From: Pseudisothecium myosuroides
Lineage: Eukaryota > Streptophyta > Bryopsida > Hypnales > Lembophyllaceae
Direction of reading: 5' to 3'
Assembly: GCA_951799445.1 (NCBI GenBank)
Contig: OX637287.1
Location: 43,553,724 to 43,617,723, forward strand
Length of the DNA stretch: 64,000 nt
Part shown: positions 11,519-23,279 of the stretch, one piece after another
Numbering within the stretch: position 1 is the stretch's first letter
How the letters are laid out: each line of letters begins with the position of its first letter
The notes under the pieces: model-generated
What the model was told of the DNA's origin: nothing
Database searches by the model: none
The model's input: only the letters and a program-made list of their open reading frames with translations
Translations under genes and position numbers: made by a program

Positions 11519-11801
11519 GGGAGCCAACATGCAGTGGCATTAGCATACTAACTGTCTTGCAACAAGACAATGTAGACTTGGAGCTGTTTGAGCTAACTTA
11601 GACTGAAGTAACTTACTGTGACTGAATTCTGAGTACCTCCAGAACATCACTTCAGTTGCATTCAAATTACAGTGCAAGCCTGACCATCGATCTTCTCAGC
11701 CATGGTGACAATGGTGATGCCTTCTGCAGCTTGGAGTGTACGCTTCTCTTCTCTGCTTTCCAAACATTCTTATGCACTCAGGCTCTCCCTCTTGACCATG
11801 G

Positions 11802-12068
11802 ATATCAGTTTAACCTCAAAAAGTTGATTGAATTAGATACTATGCGCAACCATGTGAATGTGTCAATGTCAGTTTAGTCTCAAAAATGTTTTCTCAAAGT
11901 AGTTACTATGCTCCACAGATTGCACACGTGCAGACATCAGTTAAATCTCAAAAATGAGCTCAAACTAGATCTGCATTCTGCACAACCACATGAATGACTG
12001 TGTGGAAATCAGACACCAAAGTCTACAAACGTATGCTCAAATTAGTTACTGTGCGCAACCACATGAAC
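11802..12068. repeat. ~68-bp imperfect tandem repeat, four units, reaching into the P450 N-terminus
   Basis: Units near 11802, 11863, 11933 and 12002 each carry an ATCAG-type start, a CTCAAAAA-like core and TACTATGC or TACTGTGC followed by CAACCA-TGAA. The fourth unit overlaps the P450 reading frame after ATG 11990, so the first ~30 residues appear to be repeat-derived. Confidence 0.7.
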
Positions 12069-15000
12069 GTCGCAATGGTGCTGTGCAGGTTGTGAGTGCG
12101 GTGGTGCTTGGCATTCTTCTGCTTGCCAAGTTGCTCACAAGCAGCAAATACAAGAATATACCTCCAGGCCCACGGCGTCTCCCTGTCATCGGTTTGTTGC
12201 ACTTGTTGGGCAAATTTCCACAACAAGATTTGACCAAACTGGCCGAGACTTATGGGCCACTGATGTCCATATGGTTGGGTCCAAGGCTAGCTGTGGTGGC
12301 TACCTCCCCTGCGGCAGCGAAGGAGATTCTCAAGACTCAAGGCTCCAATTTTGCCGACCGGATTGCAACTTCTTTTGCAAATGTGGTTCTTCCTGAAGGT
12401 ATTGATCAGTTGCCTCCTCTTCCTCCCCATGGAAATTAGATTCAAATTCTTTTGTGAGGATGTTGAATGTAACATGAAAGTATAGCCTCATTATGAGAAC
12501 TAACATGCAAGTCATGGTAGTGGTGAGGGTCTGTTGTTTCCATAACAAGGCTCCATTTTCATGTTGTTGGATATAACTTCAATGAACAAGTAGGCTAGAA
12601 ACAAAAAACTGTAATGCTAGAAAAATCCAAAGTTTTGGAAAGTGACATACCTCGTCTTACTTACATTAGAGTTTCAGGCTTCCGGAGGGTTACTCTATAG
12701 CCCTCCAAGTACCCTGAAATTTGTTTTTTTTTGCTGAAAAATTTGTTTTTCCCCTGTTCCCGCCCACTTGAAACTGCAGTGGCAGTGGCGCGGGAACCGA
12801 GTTTTACAAGTTATTTTTATTTTTATTTTTTAATCTTAAAAAAATTATTAATTTTTTTTTTAATTTGTGAAAACTGACTGTTTCGACGAGCAATCAACCG
12901 ACTGCTCACTGCGGCAGTCAGCTGGAGTGATAGACCAAGCTTTTTGTAGCTTGGTTCGTCACTCCGGAGCAATCCTCTGGAGGGCTGAAAATTCTTCTAA
13001 TGATGAGTGATTGTCATTTGTACACACTGATGTTGGTTGACGTTATTCTATTTTCAAGTACAGAAGAGATAGAAGCTTCAGTTGAATGTCTAGAATGCTC
13101 ATGATGATTAATAATAGGATGGTAGAGTTCAGAAAATTAAGGTATGCACATCCATAATCAACGCTAATGACAATTGAGCATAGCTAATATTTCTGAACAT
13201 GAATTGTTTTACAAGATCAAATTAGAAATCTAAAAGAGGATTTTAATATGTTGTAGCACGCATTTGATGATATGGACAATGAATGAATAAGTTATGAATT
13301 TTCAAGATAATGTCTCGAGGTCTACCAATGAACCAAGAGTGGGCTTTCATAGACTTCCATGTTTTACAGGTATACATCTCGAGTAATCCGTATGTAGTGT
13401 TTTTTTTGCTCTTTTTCATTTAAACATAGGTGTCGCATTTGGGGCAATACCAATAATGGGTGTACCGGTACATACCTTAGTGCTACTTCAGTTGTATAAC
13501 TAACATCTCCTATCTAAAGTACCTATAGTTTTAGAGCTCTAGGCTTTTGAAAGTGTTTCATTTTTGAACTTGCATCAAAAGTCATTTTATTTTAGTCCTT
13601 TTCAATTGAATTCAATTTTTGTAGTTTCCTAACAATTATTACCATATTTGATATCAGATATAGCCTTGACATTGGACTCACCTGTGATGCTGCACTTGAA
13701 GAAGATATTACACACACAACTCAGCACCAACAAACAACTTAAACTAACAACAAATATGCGAATGGAAGAAATTGCTCATGTCATACATGTAATTTTCCAA
13801 GATGGTGTCATAGTGATATCTGTGAGGAGCCACATTGAAGTGGCCATAACTAACATCATGTCGCCCATGATTCTTAAAAGGCGTTTCATGGTAGTGACTC
13901 TTGGGAAGAGATATAATGAACAAGAACTTGAGCAAGTAAGCAATTTTAGAAAGATTTTGGCGAACATTGCTATGTATGGTCAAAGTATAAATCCGGGAGA
14001 CTTCATCCCTATATTCAAGTGGATGGACATCTCTAGGCTTGAAAAAAAAATGCGAAAGTTAAAAGAGAGAATGGATGCTTTCATGTCTCCAATCATATCT
14101 GAACATATTGTGCAACGAAAAAGTGGTTCCATTTTTGTCAAAGATATGGCAGATGTCCTTTTAGACAAGATGGAGAATGAGACATCGCAGTATAACATCA
14201 CCAATGACAACATGAGTAGCACATTGTGGGTAAGAGTACAACTCCTTTAATTTCATTAATAGAGGTTAGTAAGAACTCTTATACTTTATTTTTTGTAATT
14301 CAAAGACTTTATTGTTTGAATATTTGAAGTTAAGGAAAAAAGTAGTCACAAGGGGGTCAATGCCCACTTGAAGGCATTTACATGTTGAGTTTGATGATTT
14401 GTTTGTTAGAAAACTATAGTATAGATTTTGCACAAGAGATTTTTTTTTCACTTGTCAAAATTTTTAAATTATTTATATTATTGATCTCAAGTCTTTAAGT
14501 TCTTCTTATGAATAGGTTTAAATAATACACCTTTAATTTTCCTTCTCTTTTGAAAACTAGGAGGCTTTTGCAGCAAGTATGAATACTACTATCGATACAA
14601 TAGAATGGGCAATTGCGGAATGCGTTCGCAATCCCATTGTGATGAAGAGGGTGCAAGCAGAGCTTGACAATGTTGTAGGCAAGTCTCGAAGAGTGGAAGA
14701 TGCAGATGTTCCTAACCTCAAGTATTTACAAGCTATTGTCAAAGAAAACTTTTGTCTTCACCCAACAATCCCACTATTAATTCCTCATTTGAGTAAAGAA
14801 CCTTGCAAGGTTTTGGGATACGACATACCAGGAAAAACTCCAGTTTTTGTAAATGTTGCAGTAATTGCTCAAGATCCAAGGACGTGGGAAGATCCTATGA
14901 CTTTCAAACCTGAAAGATTCTTGGATGGAATGCCAAATGCTCATATGCAATTTGATGGCCAAAATTTTGAATTGCTACCGTTTGGAGCAGGGTGGAGGCA

Positions 15001-15190
15001 ATGTCTAGGCATTATGCTAGCTTCAACATTGATTCACATTATGGTTGCAACTTTTATGCAATCTTTTGATTGGTCTCTTCCTAATGGTTTGCAACCTGTG
15101 GATTTAGATATGTCAGCACAAGAAGGAATTGGGCATGTATTAGCTCACCCTTTGACTGCCATTCCAAAAGCTCGCTTATCCATTCTTTGA
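11990..15190 (+). CDS. Cytochrome P450 (plant A-type-like), motif-degenerate, possibly non-functional
   Basis: Exons 11990-12398, 13658-14229 and 14561-15190 join in phase (1, then 0) to 536 aa, a normal P450 length. Residues about 34-50 form the membrane anchor, followed by P-P-G-P. The heme loop is P-F-G-A-G-W-R-Q-C-L-G, fitting FxxGxRxCxG, and F-K-P-E-R-F is present. Three other core motifs are altered. The K-helix ExxR reads E-N-F-C (Cys codon TGT at 14753; CGT to TGT would explain it). The C-helix Trp-Arg is M-L. The I-helix reads A-S-M-N-T-T, lacking the usual Gly and acidic residue. P450s normally act as heme monooxygenases at the ER; loss of the nearly invariant ExxR Arg argues against that here. 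The frame is nevertheless open. ATG 11990 is the only in-frame Met before the anchor and lies in a tandem repeat, so the true start is uncertain. I cannot assign a CYP family. Confidence 0.85.
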
Positions 15191-16197
15191 ATGAACACTT
15201 CTAAAATAGATATATATATTTATATAGGTTATCATATTCAATTTGTTTGCAAGGATGACACTTTGTTTAGATATGCAATGATTACTATTTCTTAATTATG
15301 TAATAATCTTGTTCATTTTTAAAATCATTATAATGTAAAATTATTTTTTATTTGTATTTGTGCATAATTAAATATATTGCTCATATCTTGAACTTCTTGT
15401 GTTTCAATATATGAAATTCTAGAGTCTTCATTTTGACAAACAATATGGAGTTATAAATATGCACTTGTATTTGCAATTGTACCATCATGCTCAAATGTAC
15501 AAATTTAATTACAATGTGAGGGTTAAATAGCAAAAACTTCTAAAAATATAAAGATATCTATTTTACAAAGTTTGGTCATACAATACCTCATATTGAACTC
15601 TTTATAGAGGGAATTGTAAATTTTTTTTGAGATGCATGTTGAAAGAAAGATGTGCTTATGGATGTTTCCTACATATCTCCTCAATTGAATTAAAAAAAAT
15701 TCACCATTAATTGTTTTCAATAAAATACTATATAAAACCATAAAAATTGACTTAAAAAATTCACCGAAAATGGAGTTTTGCTTTTATGAAGTTGAAATTT
15801 TGTATGCATGATGAGGACTACATAGGAATGCAATGATGCAAGAATTGCCTAAAAATTGTGAAAAATAGTGTTTGAAAATGGGGGCGTTTGTGCGGGAACA
15901 AAAAGGGGCGACAAGACTTTTGTCCCCCCCATTGTATAATCCTTCACCGCGACTTTTTAATGATTGCGACGAAGTCATATTGAAGTCACAGGAGTGTGGG
16001 CTATGAAGTAGTATTTAGGGAGTTCCTTGAGAGTACTGTAATGCTTGTGAGCCTTGTCTTCTTTGTTCGAGGGGCTGTTGTGAGCTCCCAATTTGTCACT
16101 TGAGACTCGTAGAATTATTTTTATGGAAATTTGCAATTTAAAGTTGATAAAAGTATACAAAAACCCATAAAAAGAGTGTAGAACCGGAAAAGAATTG
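15191..16197. other. Gene-free DNA downstream of the P450
   Basis: Presumed 3' UTR and spacer of the P450; AT-rich to about 15850, then more GC-balanced. No coding sequence or structured repeat was recognised. Confidence 0.5.
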
Positions 16198-17368
16198 TGT
16201 CATACCCATTATAGTATTTGGTCTAGATTTGTGTTTTACTTAGAATCCCCCCAAACCTGGCCTAAAAATAGTACAAAAATAACGGAAAGGTTAGATTTGG
16301 AGGATTTGAGTCACACAGCCCCAAAGGGGCTAATTCCCACTATGAATGTGGCGATTCAGGGCTAGGTCGGTCCGAGGGACCCACAGCGAGGCCACTAGGT
16401 CGGGTCCTAGAGTTAGATTTAGAATTCCCCATTAGATCGACGAATTCCCAAAATCCCGATTGTTAGCATGTAGGAGCCACTCACGCAAGACCGGGCCCGT
16501 GGAGGAATCTACAGCCCAAGGATGGTGTTCTAGGGTGAATCCCATGCCAGGAGTCCAACAGCGAAATCGGTTCGCCAAGATTCCTCCACCTGCAGAAGAT
16601 TCCCACACCGTTGCTAATTCAAGGAGATGGCCAGTTTTAAATCTCCATTGACCAATCGTGCCAGGTACGGAAACACACCCGCATGTCTTTCATGCGACTC
16701 CCTAAGAGGTCACTTGAAAAATCCCGGCATCTTCCGACTTGCAGAAGAACCTTTTCCGGGTGGTCAACCCTCCTAACCTCCAACGGGAATTTCATGGAAA
16801 TTACCCAGGTTACAATAAAATCTCACTAAAAATTAGACTAGCTTGTTTTATGTTAATAATGCGCTTTGTGAAGTTTCACGACATTCCGATAGCGGCAAGT
16901 ACCCGAACCGGCGAGATTCCTCGGGAATTAACCACGTGGCGGGGTCCCCGCCGCGTTGACTGGCATTCCGGGACCATACGATGGCAAAACGAAGTCAACC
17001 AAAAGTCCTTCCCGACTCTCTCGCACCTACCGGAGATCCTAGGCTATTCACATTTCTCAAAATAGGAGACCCCCAAGATCTAGGATTTTACCACGATTTG
17101 GTTTTTAAAGTAAATTAGCCTACGATGGGTTTTTGGCCTTGGTACGGAGGGTGAGGGGATTTAGGACTAAACGCGGCGATCTGGATCCAACGGCGCAATC
17201 CGTTTGGCGATTGGAGCTAATCTCCAAAAGTTAGGATGTTGGTCCAACATAGATGGTAGAAGTAGATTTTTTAGGATGTAGGATGAAAATCTTTGAGGAT
17301 GAGGATGAAAATCCTCGTTGATAAGGTTACCTTAGAGCTTTAGAGAGAGGGGTGAGCCCTTGGAAACC

Positions 17369-17376
17369 TATATAAG
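17369..17376 (+). promoter_or_regulatory. Strong candidate TATA box
   Basis: TATATAAG within CCTATATAAGGGCCCC, followed by a CT-rich stretch, typical of an LTR or gene core promoter. Confidence 0.5.
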
Positions 17377-17795
17377 GGCCCCATTTCTCTCTCTAAAACA
17401 CCCCCTCACTTTTGTTTGGGTCCGTGGGTCCAATTTGCTTTGGATATTTTGGCGTTTGAAGCCAAAAACCTCTACGGTGTTTTTGGAGCACTTTTTGCTC
17501 CATTGTTGCTAGATTTCAAGCTTTGAAGGTCCTTGGGGGTCCTTCTATCTTGCCTTGTGTACTTCTCGTGCGTTTGTTATACCCTTGTTATGAGTTAAGA
17601 GTCCTTGTTTCTCTCTTGTTGTACCTTTGTGAGCTAACTTGTGAGTTTAGGAGTCTTTTGGGGTCTTGTCTTAATCCTAAAGTCACCTCCCACCGTACCT
17701 TGGCAATGCCGCTTTGGGGGGCCTTTAGCTTGTGAAGTTGTGTGTCTTTACGTGTACTAAAACGTGTGTTTCCCTCACTTATGTGTCCTCACCCT

Positions 17796-18040
17796 CTCCT
17801 AATCTTTTCCTTGTTGCGTGGACCCCCCCCTCGGGACGGCGAAGCTTTGGCTTTGTCACATGTGTTTCTAAGTTGTCTTTTCTATCTTCTTCTAATATCC
17901 CCCTTGTTGCATGGACCCCCCCCCTCGGGACGGCGAAGCTTTGGCTTTGTCACGTGTGTTTCTTAAGTTTGTCTTTATACCTTCTTCTAATATTCCTCTT
18001 GTGGTGTGGACCCCCCCTCACGGCGGCGAAGCTTTGAACT
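17796..18040. repeat. ~93-bp tandem repeat, about 2.6 units
   Basis: Units near 17796, 17888 and 17982 share a CTTGTTG-type start, TGGACCCCCCC, CGGCGAAGCTTTG and, in the first two, GGCTTTGTCAC. The GGCGAAGCTTTG core recurs twice more, less exactly, to about 18160. Confidence 0.8.
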
Positions 18041-18334
18041 AGTGACAACGTCAAGTCCTACAGTGTGTGTTAAAATACTCTTAAACGGCGGAGCTTTGAA
18101 CCCGTGGAGTGTCACGAGTCCTAAAGTTGGTATTAAACCCAATCTTACGGCGAAGCTTTGAACCTCCATAGCCTTAGATTCCAAAGTCTAGTTTCTAAGA
18201 CCTCCTTGGGAAAGTCCAGAGTTTAGCTTCCAAGATATGTAGATTGTCAACAATTTCCGGCTCTTTGGCAAAACTAGCCTTGCCTTAGTTTTAATACCTT
18301 AGAGTTATGGTGCAAAAAATCTGGTTACCTTAAG

Positions 18335-18470
18335 TTTTTTGCAAAGTCCAGCTACCCTTAGTTTTTTTTGCAAAGTCCAGCTACCCTTAGTTTTTTGCAA
18401 AAGTCCAGCTACCCTTAGTTTTTGCAAAGTCCAGCTACCCTTAGTTTTTGCAAGTCCAGCTACCTTAGTT
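18335..18470. repeat. 26-29-bp tandem repeat, five copies
   Basis: Each copy reads GCAAAGTCCAGCTACCCTTA followed by a T-run of varying length. Confidence 0.9.
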
Positions 18471-18500
18471 TTATTTTTGCAAGAATAGTTTTAGCCCAAG

Positions 18501-18592
18501 CATCAGTCCAGGCCATCAAACCAGCATCAGTCCAGGCCATCAAACCAGCATCGGTCCAGGCCATCCAAACCAGCATCAGTCAGGCCATCAAA
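18501..18592. repeat. 24-bp tandem repeat, about four copies
   Basis: Unit CATCAGTCCAGGCCATCAAA plus CCAG, with small changes in the later copies. Confidence 0.9.
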
Positions 18593-18938
18593 TCGGAACA
18601 AGCAACCAGCTAGTCCCCGTTTGGTTTGTTTATTTTTTATTTAAAAAATAAATAAATATAAAAATAAAAAATAAAACTTCCCGACCCCCCAGCCAGCCAG
18701 CCCCTGCCGACCAGCCGGAGGGCCAGGCCGTGGTGGGCAGGCCGTTGAGGCCCAAGCACCGAACTCTTTTTTTTTTCACTGCGTTTTTTTTTGTTTTTGA
18801 TTTTCTAAAAATCAAAACAAAACCAAAACAAAACCAAGAAGGTTGGACGGATTATTTGCTAAACTAGGGGTTGGGGTAGGTTTAGAGTTGACACAAAAAC
18901 CACAAGGGAAGAGGGAGGAAAAAGTGGAGAACCCTTGC

Positions 18939-18997
18939 ACCTGCACACACTCTCACCAAGCACACCTGCACACACTCTCACCAAACACACCTGCATA
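18939..18997. repeat. CACACACTCTCACCAA tandem repeat
   Basis: Two full copies and a partial one of ACCTGCACACACTCTCACCA plus a short linker. Confidence 0.8.
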
Positions 18998-19377
18998 CAA
19001 TGGAAGGAGATTAGAGAAGGAGGTGATGAAGTAGGCAAGCAAAGGTGGGAGACGATAAATAGTAGCCTAGGTTAGGAGTAGGTAGGCTTAGGAAAAGAAA
19101 TCTTGAGAATTCATAGTGACCGATGGAAGGAGGATTAAGATGACACAAAGCAAAGTTGTGTAAGAGGATAGGAGGACCATTTAAACCCTTCTCGTAGTTT
19201 GAAACCATAGTGTAAGTCTCATAAAAGCTTAGGTGGAATAGTGCTAGTGTAGAAGAAAGAGGAAGAAGGGAAAGAAAGGAGGAAGGGAAAGAGGGAGTTT
19301 AGATCATCAAAAATTGTAATATTTTCTAAAATAAGCGGTGAGCTTGGAAAAAATTCAAAACAAAGCCAAAGACTACC

Positions 19378-19440
19378 ATGGAGCGTGAGGATGTACACGT
19401 GGACGTGGACGAAGATATTTCCGACACCGGTAGTGAAGAG
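19378..19440 (+). CDS. Possible 21-codon first exon, unassigned
   Basis: ATG at 19378 opens 21 acidic codons (M-E-R-E-D-V-H-V-D-V-D-E-D-I...) ending exactly at a consensus donor, GAAGAG|GTGAGT at 19441. No next exon was found; the following 1.2 kb is a purine-rich tract. It might be the first exon of the retroelement-like unit beginning at 16198. No function can be given. Confidence 0.25.
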
Positions 19441-21838
19441 GTGAGTTTTTAATTTAATCTTTGATGTTTCTCCCTAATTAGCATATATTTTCCTAATCAG
19501 CCCTTAGAGCGTGATTAGCATCCGAGATTAGTGCAAATTAGAAGTTTAGATTCAGAAAGTTATAGATTAGTGATAGAGGTTTCCAAAAACATATTACACT
19601 TAAGATTCGACCGTAAACTGACCGCGTTAGGCTAAGTTAAGCGGTAGGGGGTAGAATGGAGGAATTTTAATTAAATTTGATCCACAAGGAACAATGGACG
19701 GAAATTAGGATTAGATTAGAAGGAGAATTTAGGATTAAAATTAAAGATCAAATAACGGTTAAAAACCTAGAGTTAAATTAAGATTTTAATTAGGGAAGTT
19801 AAAATTCAAAAGTCGAAATTTGGAGTTAACTTTGGAAAGTAAAAAGTAGAGTAGGAAATAGAAGTCAAAAGTAGAATCCACTTAGGAAGTAGATAGTTGA
19901 GTTAGGAATAGAGTTAAAATTAGAAGTCAAAACCCTAGAGTTAAAAGTTGGAATTAAATTTAGGAGGGTAACATTAGAGTGAATCTAGGATTAAAACGAT
20001 AGGATTAAATTGGGAAGTAGAAAGTCAAAAGCCTAAAGTCAAAAGTTAAGATTAAATTTAAAGGTTAAACTTTAGAGTCAATTGGGAAAGTAAAAAGTTA
20101 AAGTGAAAAGCTAAGAGTAGAAATTAAAAGTTAAAAGGTAGTGGTTAAATTTTAGAGTTAATTTAGGAGTAAAAACCTAGAGTTAAAAGTCAAACCATAG
20201 AGTTAAAACTCAAGGGTAAATTTTGGGATTAATTTTAGAAGTAAAAATTTAGAATTAAAAGTAAAAAACCTAGAGGTATATGTAGAGGGTAAATTTAGAA
20301 TAAAATAGGGAAGTGAAACCTTGAAGTTAAAGTCAAAACATAGAGTTAACTTTAAAAGGTAAATTTTAGAGTTAGTTTAGGAGTAAAAACTGGGAGTCAA
20401 AAGTCAAAACAAAGTCAAACGGTAGCATTAAATTTTGAAGTTAAATTCTCTAATTAGTTGGGGAAGTTAAAAAATCTAGAATACACGTAGGAGTTAAAAG
20501 TCAGAATAGGAGTTCAAACTTTAGGAATAGCTTTTAAAAATAGAACTTCAAGGTGGAGTTTTAAAAACCCAAGATAGCCTTAGAGGTTCATGGAAGGAAT
20601 ATAGGGGTTCCCCTTTTTTACGTAGTTAGGGACATTAGAAATGACGTCAACTACCCAGTCTACCCTCGACATAGGATAGATAGTTAGAGAGTTAGAATTT
20701 TACCATTATCCCTGAACATTGCATTTACCTTGTGAGTTACTACATGCATTCTAATTATTCGCTGTCATCCACGACACTTAGGAAACGTTAGCAAAAAAGA
20801 TCCATTGCTTGGAAGGCACAGTGGACCACGCTCACATCACCCCCATATATTAAAAAATGTGGATAAAGGCATAGAACCTGGTCGGTGTTCGCTCTATTAC
20901 CAAGGGTGGGTAATCTAGCGCCCACAGCTGCTTACAATCAACAGTGTCGTTGCGTCTAGGAAGTGGACCATGGAGGAGTGGGGGCTCCATCAAATTGTCA
21001 GCAAAAGAGAACCTATTAGCACATGAGGAATACTAGGACATCATTGTGGAAATTGTTTTCTGTAGGTGCTACTGTAGATGCCCGAGGTGCCCTTAATGGA
21101 TGCAAGAATATAGCAATGACCAATCAAAATATGTGATGAACATGATTCTGATAGCAAGGCTGAGTAGTTCTACACTTGGAAATGAGGATATCAAACAATC
21201 ACTAGCCCATCACTTTTGGATTATTATAAGTAGTTAATTGACAGTCATTCACTAGTGATGGAGTAAAGGTAGTTGAGACGTGCATTGGAATCAAAACCAC
21301 ATCTGAATAGTCACTGAGCCAAAATGGTCGTTTCTGCAGTAGATCTTGCAGTGAAGGGAGTCACTGCCCAACCTTACTATTTTGCAGTGGCATTGCCGTA
21401 AAGGCTGTTTTTTTGTACTGAAGTTCTATATCTTGTGCTTGTAGTCAGTTGTGCAAGATGAAGAATTATAATTTCAAGCCCTACCCGTGTGGATAGAGAC
21501 AAGCACCTCTAAAGCGCAAAACGTGGTTGACAAGCCAATTGCCAGTGACCATTGATTCATGTCATAGTTGCTTCCAAGTGATCCATCTTTGCAACCTCTA
21601 AGTGCATGATACCCATATTTGACTAAAGCGCAATTGCTTTAGTGGTCGCAGTCGTAGCCTAATAAGGCTGCCCACGTCAGCACAAAGTCGAGTAGGGTAG
21701 TACTGCAAAACTTCTATGAAACGCACTCAGGCAGCTTTGGAAGTTATTTTCCAATCACAATGTAGTAAGCACAATCACAATGTATGACAAGCGGATACTC
21801 GAGAACAACTGAGGCCGACACGTTAGATTCCCCACTTT
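19441..21838. other. Purine-rich low-complexity tract, then unique DNA
   Basis: About 19650-20600 is a degenerate run of short motifs such as AGTTAAAAGTCAAAA and CCTAGAGTTAAA, strongly A/G-biased on this strand. From 20640 to 21838 the composition is more even, with no gene or repeat that I recognise. Confidence 0.6.
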
Positions 21839-21839
21839 C

Positions 21840-22380
21840 AAATCCACATTAGATTTTGAATATTTTTTTTTGTATTCATCTTCTGGCCTTAAAATTTTGC
21901 ACACATGTTATTAATATAGAGATGATCTTGGGCCAAAAATTTCATGGCAAATTAGCAATTTTTCAGCCCTAGGGAGAGTATTGAAGTTGGCAATAGTGAA
22001 ATGGTTTCCCAGATTGTTTCTAACACCCACACATGTTGGTAGATTTTGAGTATCTTTTTTTGTGTGGATCTTTTAAACTTGAAATTTTTCACTCATGCAA
22101 TCAAAATATATATGGTCTCATGCCAAAATTTTCATGGGCAAAAAGAAAATTCAATCCTTGGAAGGGTGTCAAAGTTTGCAGCAGTGAAAATTTTCTCACA
22201 GCTATCCATGTTGGTAGATTTCAAAAATCTTTTTTTGTGTAAATCTTTTGGCCTTGGAATTTGCCACACATGTTATTAACATAAAGGTGATGTTGTGCCA
22301 AAAGTTTCATGGTCAAAAAACAATTTTTCAACCCTTGGGAGGGTGTCAAAGTTGGCAGCAATGAAATTTCTTTCCCTAGA
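21840..22380. repeat. ~180-bp tandem repeat, three units
   Basis: Unit starts near 21846, 22036 and 22213. Each contains TAGATTTTGA-like text, a T-run with TTGTGT, ATCTTTTGGCCTT-like text, TTTCATGG(C/G)AAAAA, CAATTTTTCA and GGGAGGGTGTCAAAGTTGGC-like text. The units are diverged but co-linear. Confidence 0.85.
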
Positions 22381-22473
22381 AATGCAAAAACGCCATATTG
22401 ATTGGTACCCTACTATACACAGGAAGAATTTTGCGCTCAAAAAACCTGCACTCCAAATATGCATAATTGCTTA

Positions 22474-23272
22474 GAGCATCTCCACCGGGGCACGCCATAC
22501 TGTCCTGCCAAACAATTTGGCGTGCCCGGTTGTTTTTATATAACCCACCAGTTGCAGACTCGTGGATATATCAACGCAAGGCAAAATACAAATCAGTCAC
22601 CACACGTCAAACTACAATGTTTCTTGCATTTTGACTTGCTCCACGCTATGACAAGAAATCAATACTTTGGTCCAGTTATCTAGGACTGAGTGGGGTTGGG
22701 CCACAATGCGAGCCACTAGATTTGCTCAATTTTAAAAAAAAATTGGAAGCCTTGAGGCACTTATTAACTGTGCGCTTGAGAATAGGGGTAGTCACAGCCC
22801 CTCCGAGAATCGTCCGCTTCTCGGAGATTGGATGCATGGCTTTGCGTAACTGGTTACCCGTTGTTTCAGGATCGCTCAACCTCCGAGGTTCAGAGCGTGC
22901 CATTCTTCTCCTCCGCAGGTGAAGAAAGGAGTTGCAAACTGCATTTTCTCTGAGAAAATGTCACCTTTTGCTCTGTGATTGGCTTGCCGTGGTTGCCGTG
23001 GTGCTGTGCAAGTGAACCTTCTCGGAGATTTCATTTTTGTTGCAAAAGGGGTGTCACAGCCCCTCCACAAAACAAAGCTCGCCATTGGCTCCCCATTTCA
23101 TGCGCATGAATGTAAACCTCAGAGAAAATCTCAACCTCGGAGAGGCTGTGACTACCCCTAATGGGGTCTTGGTTCTGGGTTTTGGCGCACGGAACAGGCC
23201 AACCGGTGGGGGCCCCGAATTTCAGCGGGGCCTGTGTCGTGCCCGATTTACAGGCCACCGGTGGAGATGCTC
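22474..23272. mobile_element. PIF/Harbinger-like MITE (799 bp) carrying a nested MITE
   Basis: Termini GAGCATCTCCACCGG and exact complement CCGGTGGAGATGCTC are flanked by TTA on both sides (22471-22473 and 23273-23275). A 3-bp TTA duplication is the Harbinger/Tourist signature. No transposase is present. It is more GC-rich than its surroundings. Confidence 0.85.
22785..23158. mobile_element. Nested MITE with TA target (374 bp)
   Basis: Ends GGGGTAGTCACAGCC and GGCTGTGACTACCCC are exact complements; the next bases CCTCCGAG and CTCGGAGA are nearly so. TA flanks both sides (22783-22784, 23159-23160), which fits a mariner/Stowaway-type 2-bp duplication. It lies wholly inside the Harbinger-like element. 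A second GTCACAGCCCCTCC stretch sits internally near 23052. Confidence 0.75.
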
Positions 23273-23279
23273 TTAAGTG

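Larger units (their letters stand above)
16198..19377 (+). repeat. LTR- or leader-like region of an unidentified retroelement (uncertain)
   Basis: Begins TGTCATACCC, a common start of plant Ty3 LTRs. It carries a strong TATA box at 17369-17376, then several blocks of tandem repeats and GC-rich text, and is followed by a short ATG exon at 19378 with a splice donor. No second copy of this sequence lies in the window and no primer site was found, so the boundaries and the identification are inference. It could also be a host 5' region. Confidence 0.3.

Noticed and set aside
17523..18037. Overlapping open frames in the 17.5-18.0 kb tract
   Set aside because: They arise from tandem repeats read in several frames, with no conserved domain.
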